From contig NZ_JAKRMS010000005.1 in the NCBI RefSeq assembly GCF_022346185.1, forward strand, positions 1 through 64,000: DNA of 64,000 nucleotides, written 5' to 3'. Positions 51,812-60,258 of this stretch are shown one piece after another. Position 1 is the stretch's first letter; each line of letters starts with the position of its first letter. Position numbers and translations under genes: made by a program. Below the pieces are notes generated by a model, which worked only from the letters and a program-made list of their open reading frames with translations, was not told the DNA's origin and did no database searches. This stretch comes from Cellulomonas sp. ACRRI (lineage in GTDB: Bacteria > Actinomycetota > Actinomycetes > Actinomycetales > Cellulomonadaceae).

Positions 51812-51817
51812 CTTGGC

Positions 51818-53080
51818 GTGGTGATGCTGTCGTTGGTGGCCAGCCATCACGACCTCGACCTGTCCGTGCTGGAGCGGTTGTCCGCCGACACCCACGCCGT
51901 CGGGCGGGAGATCGTGACGGCGTCGGAGTCGATCGCGGGGGCGGTCGTCCTGGCGACCTGCAACCGCTTCGAGCTGTACCTGGACGTCGCCGACGCCGCC
52001 GACGCCGACGCCGCGCGGGCCGCCGTCGCCGGGACCGTCGCCGCGCGCTCCGGCTACAGCCCCGAGCGCGTCGCCGACTCCCTCGCCCCGGCCACCGGGC
52101 CCGGCGTGGTCGAGCACCTGTTCGCCGTCGCCTCCGGCCTGGAGTCGATGGTCGTCGGGGAGCGGGAGATCGCCGGGCAGGTCCGGCGCGCGCTGACCGC
52201 CGCCCGCCGCGACGGCACCACGACCTCCGACCTCGAGGGGCTGTTCCAGGCCGCGTCCCGGACCTCCCGCGCCGTCGAGGGCCGCACGGGCCTGGGCGCG
52301 GCCGGCCGCTCCGTCGTCGGTGTCGCGCTCGACCTGGTCGAGGACGGCCTGCCGGACTGGTCCGACGTCCGCTGCCTGCTGATCGGCACCGGCTCCTACG
52401 CCGGCGCCAGCCTCGCGGCGCTCAAGGCCCGCGGCTGCCGCGACGTCCTCGTCTACTCCGCCAGCGGCCGGGCCGGGCAGTTCGCCGCGCAGCGCGGGGT
52501 CACCGCCGCCACCGACGACCTGGCCGCCAGCCTGGCCGGGGTCGACCTGGTGGTGGCGTGCAGCGGCGCCGCCGGCAAGGTCCTCGACGTGGACGCGCTG
52601 ATCCGGTCCCGGTCCGCCGAGGCCGCCCTCGGTGCGCGGCCGCTCGCGGTCCTCGACCTGGCGCTGCAGCACGACGTCGACCCGGCGGTGGGCGAGCTGC
52701 CGGGCGTGCGGCTGGTCAGCCTCACGACCGTCGCCGAGCACGCCCCCGACGGGCACTCCGCGACGGTGGCCGAGGCCCGGGCGCTCGTGGCGGAGCAGGC
52801 CGCGACGTTCGAGCGCGACCTGCGCACGCGGCAGTGGAACCCGCCCGTCGTCGCCGAGCGCCGCCGCGTGCTCGAGGAGCTCGGTCGGGCCGCCGAGGAC
52901 CTGCCCGAGCACGAGGCGCGGGCGCTGCGGCGCCGGGTGCGGTCCGCGCTGCACGGCCCGACGGTGCGCGCCCGCGAGGCCGCCCGCGCCGGTGACGCGG
53001 CCGCGTACGCCGCGGCCCTGGCGGACCTGGCCGCGGTCGAGGTCCCGCACGCCGCGGCGGCCGCCACCCCCGCGCGCTGA
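51818..53080 (+). CDS. hemA: glutamyl-tRNA reductase
   Basis: A 420-residue NADPH enzyme that reduces glutamyl-tRNA(Glu) to glutamate-1-semialdehyde, the committed step of the C5 route. LATCNRFELYL holds the catalytic Cys48; VASGLESMVVGEREIAGQV is the family's best motif; LLIGTGSYAGASLAALKARG binds NADPH. The C-terminal dimerisation helix region is present. GTG 51818 is chosen from the leaderless promoter spacing; GTG 51821 and ATG 51824 are in frame right behind. It is divergent from the rest of the hem genes and monocistronic. Confidence 0.95.
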   Translation: MVMLSLVASHHDLDLSVLERLSADTHAVGREIVTASESIAGAVVLATCNRFELYLDVADAADADAARAAVAGTVAARSGYSPERVADSLAPATGPGVVEHLFAVASGLESMVVGEREIAGQVRRALTAARRDGTTTSDLEGLFQAASRTSRAVEGRTGLGAAGRSVVGVALDLVEDGLPDWSDVRCLLIGTGSYAGASLAALKARGCRDVLVYSASGRAGQFAAQRGVTAATDDLAASLAGVDLVVACSGAAGKVLDVDALIRSRSAEAALGARPLAVLDLALQHDVDPAVGELPGVRLVSLTTVAEHAPDGHSATVAEARALVAEQAATFERDLRTRQWNPPVVAERRRVLEELGRAAEDLPEHEARALRRRVRSALHGPTVRAREAARAGDAAAYAAALADLAAVEVPHAAAAATPAR

Positions 53081-53123
53081 CCCGAGCGCCGTCCGCCCGC
53101 CCGCGCCGCCGCCCGCACCACGC

Positions 53124-53195
53124 GCCGAGAGAGGACCGTTCAGCCGAGAGAGGGCGTCCGGCGGTCCTACGTCGGCGCGGCGGCCCTATCTCGGC
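53124..53195. repeat. four related 13-14-bp elements at ~20-bp spacing
   Basis: GCCGAGAGAGG-type elements at 53124-53137 and 53143-53155 face two inverted copies at 53163-53176 and 53183-53195. Copy 1 pairs with copy 3 and copy 2 with copy 4 (12 of 13). They lie between convergent hemA and purB and may form a terminator or a regulator-binding array. Confidence 0.7.
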
Positions 53196-53232
53196 GGTCT
53201 GCGGGGCGGGGAGCGGGGGCGGGGAGCGGGGG

Positions 53233-54696
53233 TCAGTGCTCGAGGTAGCGGAGGAGGTCCGCCGCCAGGCCCGTGTACGAGGCCGGGGTCAGGGCCTGCA
53301 GGCGCGCCTCGACCTCCGGCGGCAGGCCCAGGCCGGCGACGAACTCCCGCATGTCGGCCGCCGTGAGCCGGCGGCCGCGGGTCAGCTCCTTGAGCCGCTC
53401 GTACGGGTTCTCCATCCCGGTGACGCCCGCGACCGACGCCGCACGCATCGCCGACTGCACCGGCTCGCCCAGCACCTCCCAGTTCTGGTCGAGCTCGCGC
53501 GCCAGCAGGTCCCGGTCCACCGACAGCGCTGCGAGGCCCCGGCGCACGTTGTCGACCGCGAGCAGCGAGTGCCCGAACGCCGGCCCGATGTTCCGCTGCG
53601 TCGTGGAGTCGGTGAGGTCGCGCTGGAGCCGGCTCGTCACCAGGGTCGCGCCCAGCGAGTCGAGCAGGGCGCAGGACAGCTCGAGGTTCGCCTCGGCGTT
53701 CTCGAACCGGATCGGGTTCACCTTGTGCGGCATGGTGGAGGAGCCGGTCGCGCCCGCCACCGGGATCTGCGTGAACACGCCCCGGGAGATGTAGGTCCAC
53801 ACGTCGGTCGCCAGGTTGTGCAGCACGCGGTTGAACCGGGCGACGTCCGCGTACAGCTCCGCCTGCCAGTCGTGCGACTCGATCTGCGTGGTGAGCGGGT
53901 TCCAGGTGAGGCCGAGGTGCTCGACGAACGTGCGGCTGACCTCCGGCCAGTCCGCCCCGGGGACCGCGACCACGTGCGCGCCGTAGGTGCCCGTCGCGCC
54001 GTTGAGCTTGCCCAGGTACTCCGCGCCCGCGACCCGGCGGAGCTGCCGGCGCAGCCGGTGCGCGAGGACGGCGAGCTCCTTGCCGAGCGTCGTCGGCGTC
54101 GCCGGCTGGCCGTGGGTCAGCGCCAGCATCGGCACGTCGGCGAGGTCGCGGGCCATCGCGGCGAGGTCCTCGGCCAGGCCGGTGGCGGCGGGCAGCCACA
54201 CGTCGCGCACGGCCCCGCGGACCATGAGCGAGTACGACAGGTTGTTGATGTCCTCGCTGGTGCAGCAGAAGTGCACGAGCTCGGAGACGGACGGCAGCAC
54301 CGTGCCCTCGCCCAGCACCGACGGCGCGGCGGCGATCTTCTCCTTGAGGAAGTACTCCACCGCCTTCACGTCGTGCACGGTGGTGCGCTCGAGCTCGGCC
54401 AGCCGCGCGACGTCGGCGGCGCCGAAGTCCGTGACGACCGCGCGCAGGTACGCCTGCTCGGCGGCCGACAGGGCCGGGGCGCCGGGGACCACGCCGTGGG
54501 TCGTCAGGTGGATCAGCCACTCGACCTCGACGTGCACCCGCTCGCGGTTCAGCGCCGCCTCGGACAGGTGGTCCACGAGCGGGGCCACGGTCCGGCGGTA
54601 CCGGCCGTCCAGCGGGCCGAGGGCGATCGGCGGCTCGACGTCGGCGAGCGACGAGCGGGCGGGCGCGGCGGACGGGTTGCTCTCGTGCGCGGGCAT
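53233..54696 (-). CDS. purB: adenylosuccinate lyase
   Basis: A 487-residue fumarase-superfamily enzyme. It splits SAICAR and adenylosuccinate with release of fumarate, acting twice in purine synthesis. The signature loop is GSSTMPHKVNPIRFENAEAN, with the catalytic Ser. TSEDINNLSYSLM and LTHGQPATPTTLGKE (catalytic His) are typical of the PurB group close to the E. coli type. ATG 54696 is chosen because GGGAGG lies 9 nt upstream; ATG 54705 would leave no gap. It is monocistronic and ends near the repeat array. Confidence 0.95.
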   Translation of the reverse strand: MPAHESNPSAAPARSSLADVEPPIALGPLDGRYRRTVAPLVDHLSEAALNRERVHVEVEWLIHLTTHGVVPGAPALSAAEQAYLRAVVTDFGAADVARLAELERTTVHDVKAVEYFLKEKIAAAPSVLGEGTVLPSVSELVHFCCTSEDINNLSYSLMVRGAVRDVWLPAATGLAEDLAAMARDLADVPMLALTHGQPATPTTLGKELAVLAHRLRRQLRRVAGAEYLGKLNGATGTYGAHVVAVPGADWPEVSRTFVEHLGLTWNPLTTQIESHDWQAELYADVARFNRVLHNLATDVWTYISRGVFTQIPVAGATGSSTMPHKVNPIRFENAEANLELSCALLDSLGATLVTSRLQRDLTDSTTQRNIGPAFGHSLLAVDNVRRGLAALSVDRDLLARELDQNWEVLGEPVQSAMRAASVAGVTGMENPYERLKELTRGRRLTAADMREFVAGLGLPPEVEARLQALTPASYTGLAADLLRYLEH

Positions 54697-54868
54697 GGGC
54701 CGCATCCTCCCACGGCGCCCAGGCGGGTGACGCGGGAGGACCGGACGGGGAGAGCGCCCTCCGGACCCCTCACACGGGCGCCGTCGCTGCCGATGCTGAG
54801 GCGACTCAGGGGGACGCCCCGCGGAGCAGACGCAGGGCCGCGCGGGCACAGCAGCGAGGGGTACGGAC

Positions 54869-56425
54869 ATGGCGGGACTGAGGAGGCGCCGCGGCGTCGC
54901 GACGGAGCCGGAGCAGGGAGTCGCGGCCGAGCGGGAGCTCCGGGCGCTCGACGACGTCGTCCGCGCGCTCGGGGCGTCGTCGGGATCCGGCGATCTGCCC
55001 GAGATCCTCGAGACGATCCGCACCGCGCTGGGGTTCGACTACGCGTCGGCCTGGCGGGTGGACCCCGACGAGGGCGCGCTGCTGTTCGTGGCGCAGACCG
55101 GGCACCTGTCCCGAGAGCTCACCGAGATGACGCCCGGGTACCGGATGCCCAAGGGCACCGGGCTGTGCGGGCTCGCCTGGCAGCGCGACGGGGTGCTGCC
55201 CGTCGCGGACCTGACCGAGCACGCCACCAACTGCGCCCGCGGCGAGGTGTTCCTCCGCGCCGGCGCGCGCGGTGCGATGACGATGCCCCTGTGGCGCCGC
55301 GGGGAGGTCGTCGCCGTGCTCGACTTCCTGTCCGCCCAGCGCCGCTCGGAGGGGCAGGCGCAGGTGCTCGTCCTCGACGTGCTCGCGCGGACCGTCTCGC
55401 AGGCGCTGGAAGCACGCCGTGCCGCGGAGGAGATCGCGCAGGTCGCGCGGGACCAGCAGGCCGTGACGACCTCGGTCGCGAAGGTCGGCCAGTGCACGGA
55501 GGAGGAGCAGGCGCTGCGGGTCGCCCTGGACACCGTGCGCGAGGAGTTCGGCTGGGAGTACGGCTCCTACTGGGCGGTGGACCCGGAGGCGCGGGTGCTG
55601 CGGTTCCAGGTCGAGTCCGGCACCGCGGGCGAGGAGTTCCGCCGGGTCACGCTCGCCGCGAGCTTCGCGGAGGGCGTCGGCCTCGCCGGCCGCGCCTGGC
55701 GGGCCCGGGACCTGGTGTTCGTCCGCGACCTCGGGGAGCTCACCGACTGCGTGCGCGCCCCCGCGGCGCAGCGCGCCGGCGTCCGCTCCGGGGTGTGCAT
55801 CCCGGTGGTCGTCGGCGACGAGGTGCTCGGCACGATGGACTTCTTCACCACCGAGACGATCGAGCTGACCGACAGCCGTCGCAGCTCGCTGCGGAACGTC
55901 GCCCGGCTGGTCTCCCAGCGCGTCGACATCCTCCGGGCCGCGCAGCGGGACCGCGCCGCGTCCGAGGCGCTGCTCGGCAGCGTGGCCCGGCTGTCGGAGA
56001 GCGCGTCCGAGGCCGTGCGCGTCGCCGAGGAGGCCGTCGCGCAGACCTCGGCCATGGCCGAGGAGGTCCGCACGCTCGAGGCGTCGTCCTCCGCGGTCGG
56101 CGACGTCATCCGGGTCATCTCGTCGATCGCCGACCAGACGAACCTGCTCGCCCTGAACGCCACCATCGAGGCCGCCCGCGCCGGGCAGGCCGGCCGTGGG
56201 TTCGCCGTCGTCGCCACCGAGGTGAAGGACCTCGCCGGCGGGACGTCGACCGCGACGTCGCGGGTGGAGCAGCAGGTCGCGGACATCCAGGCGAACACCG
56301 CCGCGGTGTCCCGCGGGATCGAGTCGGTCAGCACGACGATCCGGCGGATGGACGAGGTCCAGGCCCGGATCGGCGAGGTGCTCGACGAGCAGCGGCAGAT
56401 GGCGCGGTCCTTCCGCGCCTCCTGA
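54869..56425 (+). CDS. soluble GAF-GAF methyl-accepting chemotaxis-like protein
   Basis: A 518-residue cytoplasmic receptor. Two GAF domains lie at about 45-185 ([44 protein letters not shown]) and about 205-370 ([34 protein letters not shown]). A short MCP signalling hairpin follows, with [40 protein letters not shown] as conserved tip. There is no membrane segment or HAMP. GAF domains bind small molecules or haem; a Cys and several aromatic residues are present. No che genes are nearby. It is followed by a terminator. Confidence 0.9.
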   Translation: MAGLRRRRGVATEPEQGVAAERELRALDDVVRALGASSGSGDLPEILETIRTALGFDYASAWRVDPDEGALLFVAQTGHLSRELTEMTPGYRMPKGTGLCGLAWQRDGVLPVADLTEHATNCARGEVFLRAGARGAMTMPLWRRGEVVAVLDFLSAQRRSEGQAQVLVLDVLARTVSQALEARRAAEEIAQVARDQQAVTTSVAKVGQCTEEEQALRVALDTVREEFGWEYGSYWAVDPEARVLRFQVESGTAGEEFRRVTLAASFAEGVGLAGRAWRARDLVFVRDLGELTDCVRAPAAQRAGVRSGVCIPVVVGDEVLGTMDFFTTETIELTDSRRSSLRNVARLVSQRVDILRAAQRDRAASEALLGSVARLSESASEAVRVAEEAVAQTSAMAEEVRTLEASSSAVGDVIRVISSIADQTNLLALNATIEAARAGQAGRGFAVVATEVKDLAGGTSTATSRVEQQVADIQANTAAVSRGIESVSTTIRRMDEVQARIGEVLDEQRQMARSFRAS

Positions 56426-56463
56426 GCCCCGGGCCGGTTCCGGCCGACCCGACGCGCGCCGCC

Positions 56464-56495
56464 GGCCGGCGACGGGCCCGCACCCGTCGCCGGCC
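56464..56495 (+). terminator. hairpin terminator of the GAF-MCP gene
   Basis: GGCCGGCGACGGG and CCCGTCGCCGGCC form a perfect 13-bp stem over a 6-nt loop, 38 nt after the stop. Confidence 0.7.
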
Positions 56496-56583
56496 GCGGT
56501 GGCCGGTTGCACTCCTCTCCTCGGTTCCGGGGTCGGCGTCAGCGTGTGCCGCCCCCGGGGCTGCGGGGTCTGCGGACGTGGGT

Positions 56584-56625
56584 CCGTCGGCCGGCGGAGG
56601 TCCCGCACCCGCCGCCGGCCGACGG
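56584..56625 (-). terminator. hairpin terminator of the chaplin-like gene
   Basis: CCGTCGGCCGGCGG and CCGCCGGCCGACGG form a perfect 14-bp stem over a 14-nt loop, 17 nt past the stop of the leftward gene. Confidence 0.65.
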
Positions 56626-56641
56626 GTCTAGCGGCGGGCGG

Positions 56642-58189
56642 TCAGACGAGCACCACCCGCGGGACCCGGCGGAGCAGCAGGCCCAGGGCCAGCAGGGCCA
56701 GCGCGGCGAGGCCGGTCAGGGCGACCGGACCGCCCGTCGCGGCCAGCGCGGCCGGTGCGGTGACCGCCGTGGCCGTGCGCGCCGTGGCGGCGGTGCCGGC
56801 CGCGCCGTCGAGCGCGGCGGCGACGTCGGTGGCCGCGAGGACGTCCGACAGCGAGGTCACCGCGGCGACCGTCGTGGTGCCGTCCGCGGTGCCCGGGCCG
56901 TCCGCGGTGCCCGGGCCGTCCGCGGTGCCCGGGGTCGTGCCGGGGGTCGTGGTGCCCGGGGCCGTGGTGCCCGGGTCGGTGCCGGCCCCGTCGGCGACCG
57001 TCGCGTCGCCGACGAGGCCGAGGGCGATGTCCCCGATCGCGACCGGGACCTCGATCGGCAGGACGACGCCGATCCCGCCCAGCAGGCCGTCGGAGTCGCC
57101 GCCGCCGACCGTGGCGGTGGGGCCGTCGGTGCCGGTGGTGCCGGTGCCGGTCGACGTGCTGGACGCGTCGCCGAGCAGGCCGAGGGCCACGTCGCCGACG
57201 GTGACCGGGATGCTGATCGGCGCGGCCACGCCCGTGCCCGCGAGCGGGGCGCCGGAGTCGCCGGTGCCGACCTCGGCGGTCGGGGCGCCGGTCGGGCCGT
57301 CGCCCGTGCCGGCGCCGGTCGACGAGGTCGACGCGTCGCCGAGCAGGCCGAGGGCCACGTCGCCGACGGTCACGGGGATGCTGATCGGCGCGGCTGCGCC
57401 GGTCCCGGACGCGATCCCGTCGGACTCGCCGTCGCCGACGGTGGCGGTGGGGCCGTCGGTGCCGGTGGTGCCGGTGCCGGTCGACGTGCTGGACGCGTCG
57501 CCGAGCAGGCCGAGCGCCACGTCGCCGACGGTGACCGGGATGCTGATCGGCGCGGCTGCGCCGGTCCCGGACGCGATCCCGTCGGAGTCGCCGTCGCCGA
57601 CGGTGGCGGTGGGGCCGTCGGTGCTGGTGCCGGTCGACGTCGCGTCGCCGGCGCCGGTGGTCGAGGCGTCGCCGAGGACGCCCAGGGCGACCCCGTCGAC
57701 GTCGACCGGCACGCTCACCGGGGCGGCGACCCCGGTCCCGGAGGCGATGCCGTCGGCGTCCCCACCCCCGACCGTCGCCGTCGGGGCGGGCGCGGCAGCC
57801 GGCGCGGGTGCCGCGGGTGCCGGAGCGGTGGCCGTCGCGTCGCCGAGGACGCCGACGGCGACCGTGGAGACGTCGACCGGGACGTGCACCGGGGCGGCGA
57901 CGGCGGTGCCGGAGGCCACCCCGTCGGAGGTGCCCCCGCCGGCGGTGGCCGCGGGAGCCGGCGCCGGTGCGGCGGGCTCGACGGGTACCGCCGCGGCGGT
58001 GGTCGTCGCGTCGCCGAGGACGCCGGCGGCGAGGCCGGACACGTCGACGGAGACGTCGACGGGTGCCTCGATGCCGAGGCCGGACAGCAGGCCGTCGTCG
58101 TCGGCGGCGGACGCCGACACGGCCCCGGCGACGACGAGGCCGCCGGCCAGCAGAGCGGTGTGCACCGCTCGCTTCATGTTCCTGTGCAT
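56642..58189 (-). CDS. chaplin-like repeat surface protein with LAATG sorting signal
   Basis: A 515-residue secreted protein. Residues 1-29 are a signal peptide. Seven repeats of about 32 residues start near 32, 88, 145, 202, 256, 311 and 366. The core is SGTGVAAPVSVPVDV followed by VALGVLGDA; R4 and R5 are almost identical. The pattern recalls chaplins, amyloid-forming surface proteins of Streptomyces, but the two conserved Cys are missing. Linkers are Thr/Gly/Ala-rich. The C-terminus has LAATG (482-486), a membrane segment (488-507) and Arg residues, a class-E-type sortase signal. ATG 58189 has AGGGGA at a good distance. The upstream gene encodes a second secreted protein. Confidence 0.8.
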   Translation of the reverse strand: MHRNMKRAVHTALLAGGLVVAGAVSASAADDDGLLSGLGIEAPVDVSVDVSGLAAGVLGDATTTAAAVPVEPAAPAPAPAATAGGGTSDGVASGTAVAAPVHVPVDVSTVAVGVLGDATATAPAPAAPAPAAAPAPTATVGGGDADGIASGTGVAAPVSVPVDVDGVALGVLGDASTTGAGDATSTGTSTDGPTATVGDGDSDGIASGTGAAAPISIPVTVGDVALGLLGDASSTSTGTGTTGTDGPTATVGDGESDGIASGTGAAAPISIPVTVGDVALGLLGDASTSSTGAGTGDGPTGAPTAEVGTGDSGAPLAGTGVAAPISIPVTVGDVALGLLGDASSTSTGTGTTGTDGPTATVGGGDSDGLLGGIGVVLPIEVPVAIGDIALGLVGDATVADGAGTDPGTTAPGTTTPGTTPGTADGPGTADGPGTADGTTTVAAVTSLSDVLAATDVAAALDGAAGTAATARTATAVTAPAALAATGGPVALTGLAALALLALGLLLRRVPRVVLV

Positions 58190-58285
58190 GGTGGTCTTCC
58201 CCTGATCCTGAGTCGGTGCGCCGGCGTGCGGCGCGAGGGCCCGTGGGGCGCGGCGGCACGGGTGCCGCGGGCGCCGGGGCCCGAC

Positions 58286-59593
58286 TCAGGCGGGGAAGAC
58301 GGGGACGTCGCGAAGACGCAGCGGGAGCTCGACGCGGCCGCGGGCGACGGCGAGGAGCCGCGACCCGCCCAGGACCAGCGCGAGGGTCGTGAGGACCGCC
58401 AGGACGTCCTGGCCGGCCGAGATGCGCAGCGGGCTCCCGGAGGCGCCCGTGCCGGACGGGGCCGGCGCGCTCGGGGCCGGCGGGACGGGGTGGTCGCCAC
58501 CGCCGACCGGCGCGGACGCCGAGCGGGCGGCGTCGTCGACGCCGGAGGGAGCGGTGCGCAGGGCCTCGGCCGCGCGGTCCGCGGGGGCGTCCGTGGTGGC
58601 GGCGGACGGGTCGCTCGGCGCGGGACCGGCGCCCGTCCACAGCCGCAGCGGAGCGAGGCCGTCGGCGCCGGACGTGGCAGCGGGCGCGGTGGGCGCGGCG
58701 GGCCCGGGCACGGCGGGAGCCGTCGGCGGCGTCACCGTCGGCGGCACGAGGGGCTCGGTCACGGGGCGCAGGACGCCCAGGACGGGCGCGAGCGCGTCCC
58801 CCACGGGCGTGCCGTCGACGCCGCCCAGCAGCGGGTCGACCACGCCGGTCACCACGGGGGAGACGACGGGCGCGAGGACCGGCGCGACGGCGTCGACCAC
58901 GGGGGTCAGCACCGGGGTGAGGGCGGTGAGCACCGGGGCCGGCACGGCGCCGACCACGGGGACCAGGACGCCCGACGTCAGCGGGTCGAGCACCGGCGCC
59001 AGGGGCTCCGTCGCCCGGGCCCCGGGGGTCACCACGCCGTCGACCAGGTCGGCGACCAGCGGGGCCGCGGCGGCCACGGCCGGGGCCGCCACGGCGTCGC
59101 CGAGCGTCGACGTCACCGTGCCGAGCAGCCCGGGGGCGCCTGCGGCGGGCGTGGCGGCGGCAGGTGTCGAGGCCACGACCTCGGCCGCGCCCGACCCGGC
59201 CGGCGCCGCGGACTGCGCGTGAGCAGGCGGAGCGGGCGCGTGAGCCGGCGGGGCCGGCGCAGGGGCCGGTGGTGCGGGCGCAGGGGCCGGTGGTGCGGGC
59301 GCGGGGGCCGGCGGTGCGGGCGCGGCCCCGGCCGGCGGCAGCACCGCCTGCACCGCGGGCGCCACGACGTGCTCGGCCACGGGCTGCACGACCGCGCCGA
59401 CGAGGTCGCCCACCCCGGCGAGCAGCGTGGTCCCGGACGCGGGCGGCGGCACCTCGTCGGCGGCGGCTGCGGGGGCGAGGGCGACCGCGGCGGCACCGGC
59501 GAGCGTCAGCCCGCCCGCCGCGTACAGGCCCCGGCGGGCCCATCGCGACGCGAGCGAGCGCGCACGCTGCGCGGCACCCGGTCGCGTGGTCAT
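58286..59593 (-). CDS. Ala/Pro/Val-rich secreted protein with C-terminal membrane segment
   Basis: A 435-residue protein. Residues 1-45 are a signal peptide (RSLASRWARRGLYAAGG start, APAAAA end). A tandem Pro/Ala run (PAPAPPA units, encoded about 59220-59340) follows. The middle, about 185-300, has repeated hydrophobic units of the type PVL-PVVDAV with Leu, Val and Pro, probably beta-rich or amphipathic. The tail has one hydrophobic segment near 395-415 and a basic end. It has no known family. It lies 96 bp upstream of the chaplin-like gene in the same direction, so both may build one surface layer. Confidence 0.7.
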   Translation of the reverse strand: MTTRPGAAQRARSLASRWARRGLYAAGGLTLAGAAAVALAPAAAADEVPPPASGTTLLAGVGDLVGAVVQPVAEHVVAPAVQAVLPPAGAAPAPPAPAPAPPAPAPAPPAPAPAPPAHAPAPPAHAQSAAPAGSGAAEVVASTPAAATPAAGAPGLLGTVTSTLGDAVAAPAVAAAAPLVADLVDGVVTPGARATEPLAPVLDPLTSGVLVPVVGAVPAPVLTALTPVLTPVVDAVAPVLAPVVSPVVTGVVDPLLGGVDGTPVGDALAPVLGVLRPVTEPLVPPTVTPPTAPAVPGPAAPTAPAATSGADGLAPLRLWTGAGPAPSDPSAATTDAPADRAAEALRTAPSGVDDAARSASAPVGGGDHPVPPAPSAPAPSGTGASGSPLRISAGQDVLAVLTTLALVLGGSRLLAVARGRVELPLRLRDVPVFPA

Positions 59594-59694
59594 GGCGACT
59601 CCCCCTGAGTCTCCGTGGCAGGCCCTCCGTCGCTGGCGGGCCCTGACCTCGTCGACGGTAGGAGCGCTCGGCGGGGCAGGCAACAGATGGGGGC

Positions 59695-59710
59695 GGGTGA
59701 TATCGCCCGT
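59695..59710. promoter_or_regulatory. 16-bp near-palindrome upstream of the surface-protein locus
   Basis: CGGGTGATATCGCCCG is symmetric except for one T/G pair in each arm. It lies about 100 bp before the first gene of the surface locus and could bind a dimeric regulator. Confidence 0.3.
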
Positions 59711-59762
59711 CCGGGTGACGGGAGCGGCGTGACCTGCGAGGACGCGGCGACCGGGTCCGGGC

Positions 59763-60146
59763 TCAGCGCTCCCGGCTGCGCGGGATCGCGACGCTCAGCG
59801 CGAAGGAGACGACGGAGACGATCAGCGCGCCGACGAACGCGTCGCCGAAGTCGTCGATCCGCAGGCCCCAGTCGGTCTGCTCGGTGATCCAGGCCGTGAG
59901 CATGAGCATCAGCGCGTTGACGACCAGCGTGAACAGGCCCAGCGTGAGGATGTACAGCGGGATCGAGATGAGGTGCACGATCGGCTTGACGATGGCGTTC
60001 ACGATGCCGAACACGAGCGCCACGGCGAGCAGCACGCCGACCCGTCCCCACGTGCTGTCGGCGCCGACGATGCTGATGCCCGGCAGCAGCACCTCGGCCA
60101 GCCACAGGGCGACGCCGCTGATCAGGACCCGTACCACGAAGCTCAT
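59763..60146 (-). CDS. phage holin family 4 / PF04020-type membrane protein
   Basis: A 127-residue protein with four membrane segments. GISIVGADSTWGRVGVLLAVALVFGIVNAIVKPIVHLISIPLYIL and LGLFTLVVNALMLMLTAW are the conserved blocks of the PF04020 family. Despite the holin name, the gene is chromosomal and widespread in bacteria, and there are no phage genes here. Function unknown. ATG 60146 is clear. It diverges from the aminotransferase gene. Confidence 0.85.
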   Translation of the reverse strand: MSFVVRVLISGVALWLAEVLLPGISIVGADSTWGRVGVLLAVALVFGIVNAIVKPIVHLISIPLYILTLGLFTLVVNALMLMLTAWITEQTDWGLRIDDFGDAFVGALIVSVVSFALSVAIPRSRER

Positions 60147-60258
60147 GCGTCGATCCTGCCATCGCGGCGCCCTCACCCGCAGCCCTCGTCGCGGACGGTG
60201 GCCGCCCACTCTCCGACCGGGGTCCCGCGGGCCACCGCCGCGGTGGCATCCTGGCCGC

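Noticed and set aside
57100-57640. Possible CRISPR or DNA-level satellite repeats
   Set aside because: The repeats are in frame, about 160-190 bp apart with coding spacers, and encode the surface-protein units.
56507-59608. A long forward open frame opposite the two surface-protein genes
   Set aside because: It is low-complexity Arg/Gly/Ala text with no signal peptide or motif, while the opposite strand gives a signal peptide, repeats and a sorting signal.
59763-60146. Prophage remnant because of the phage-holin-family name
   Set aside because: No phage genes are around, and this family is a common chromosomal membrane protein.
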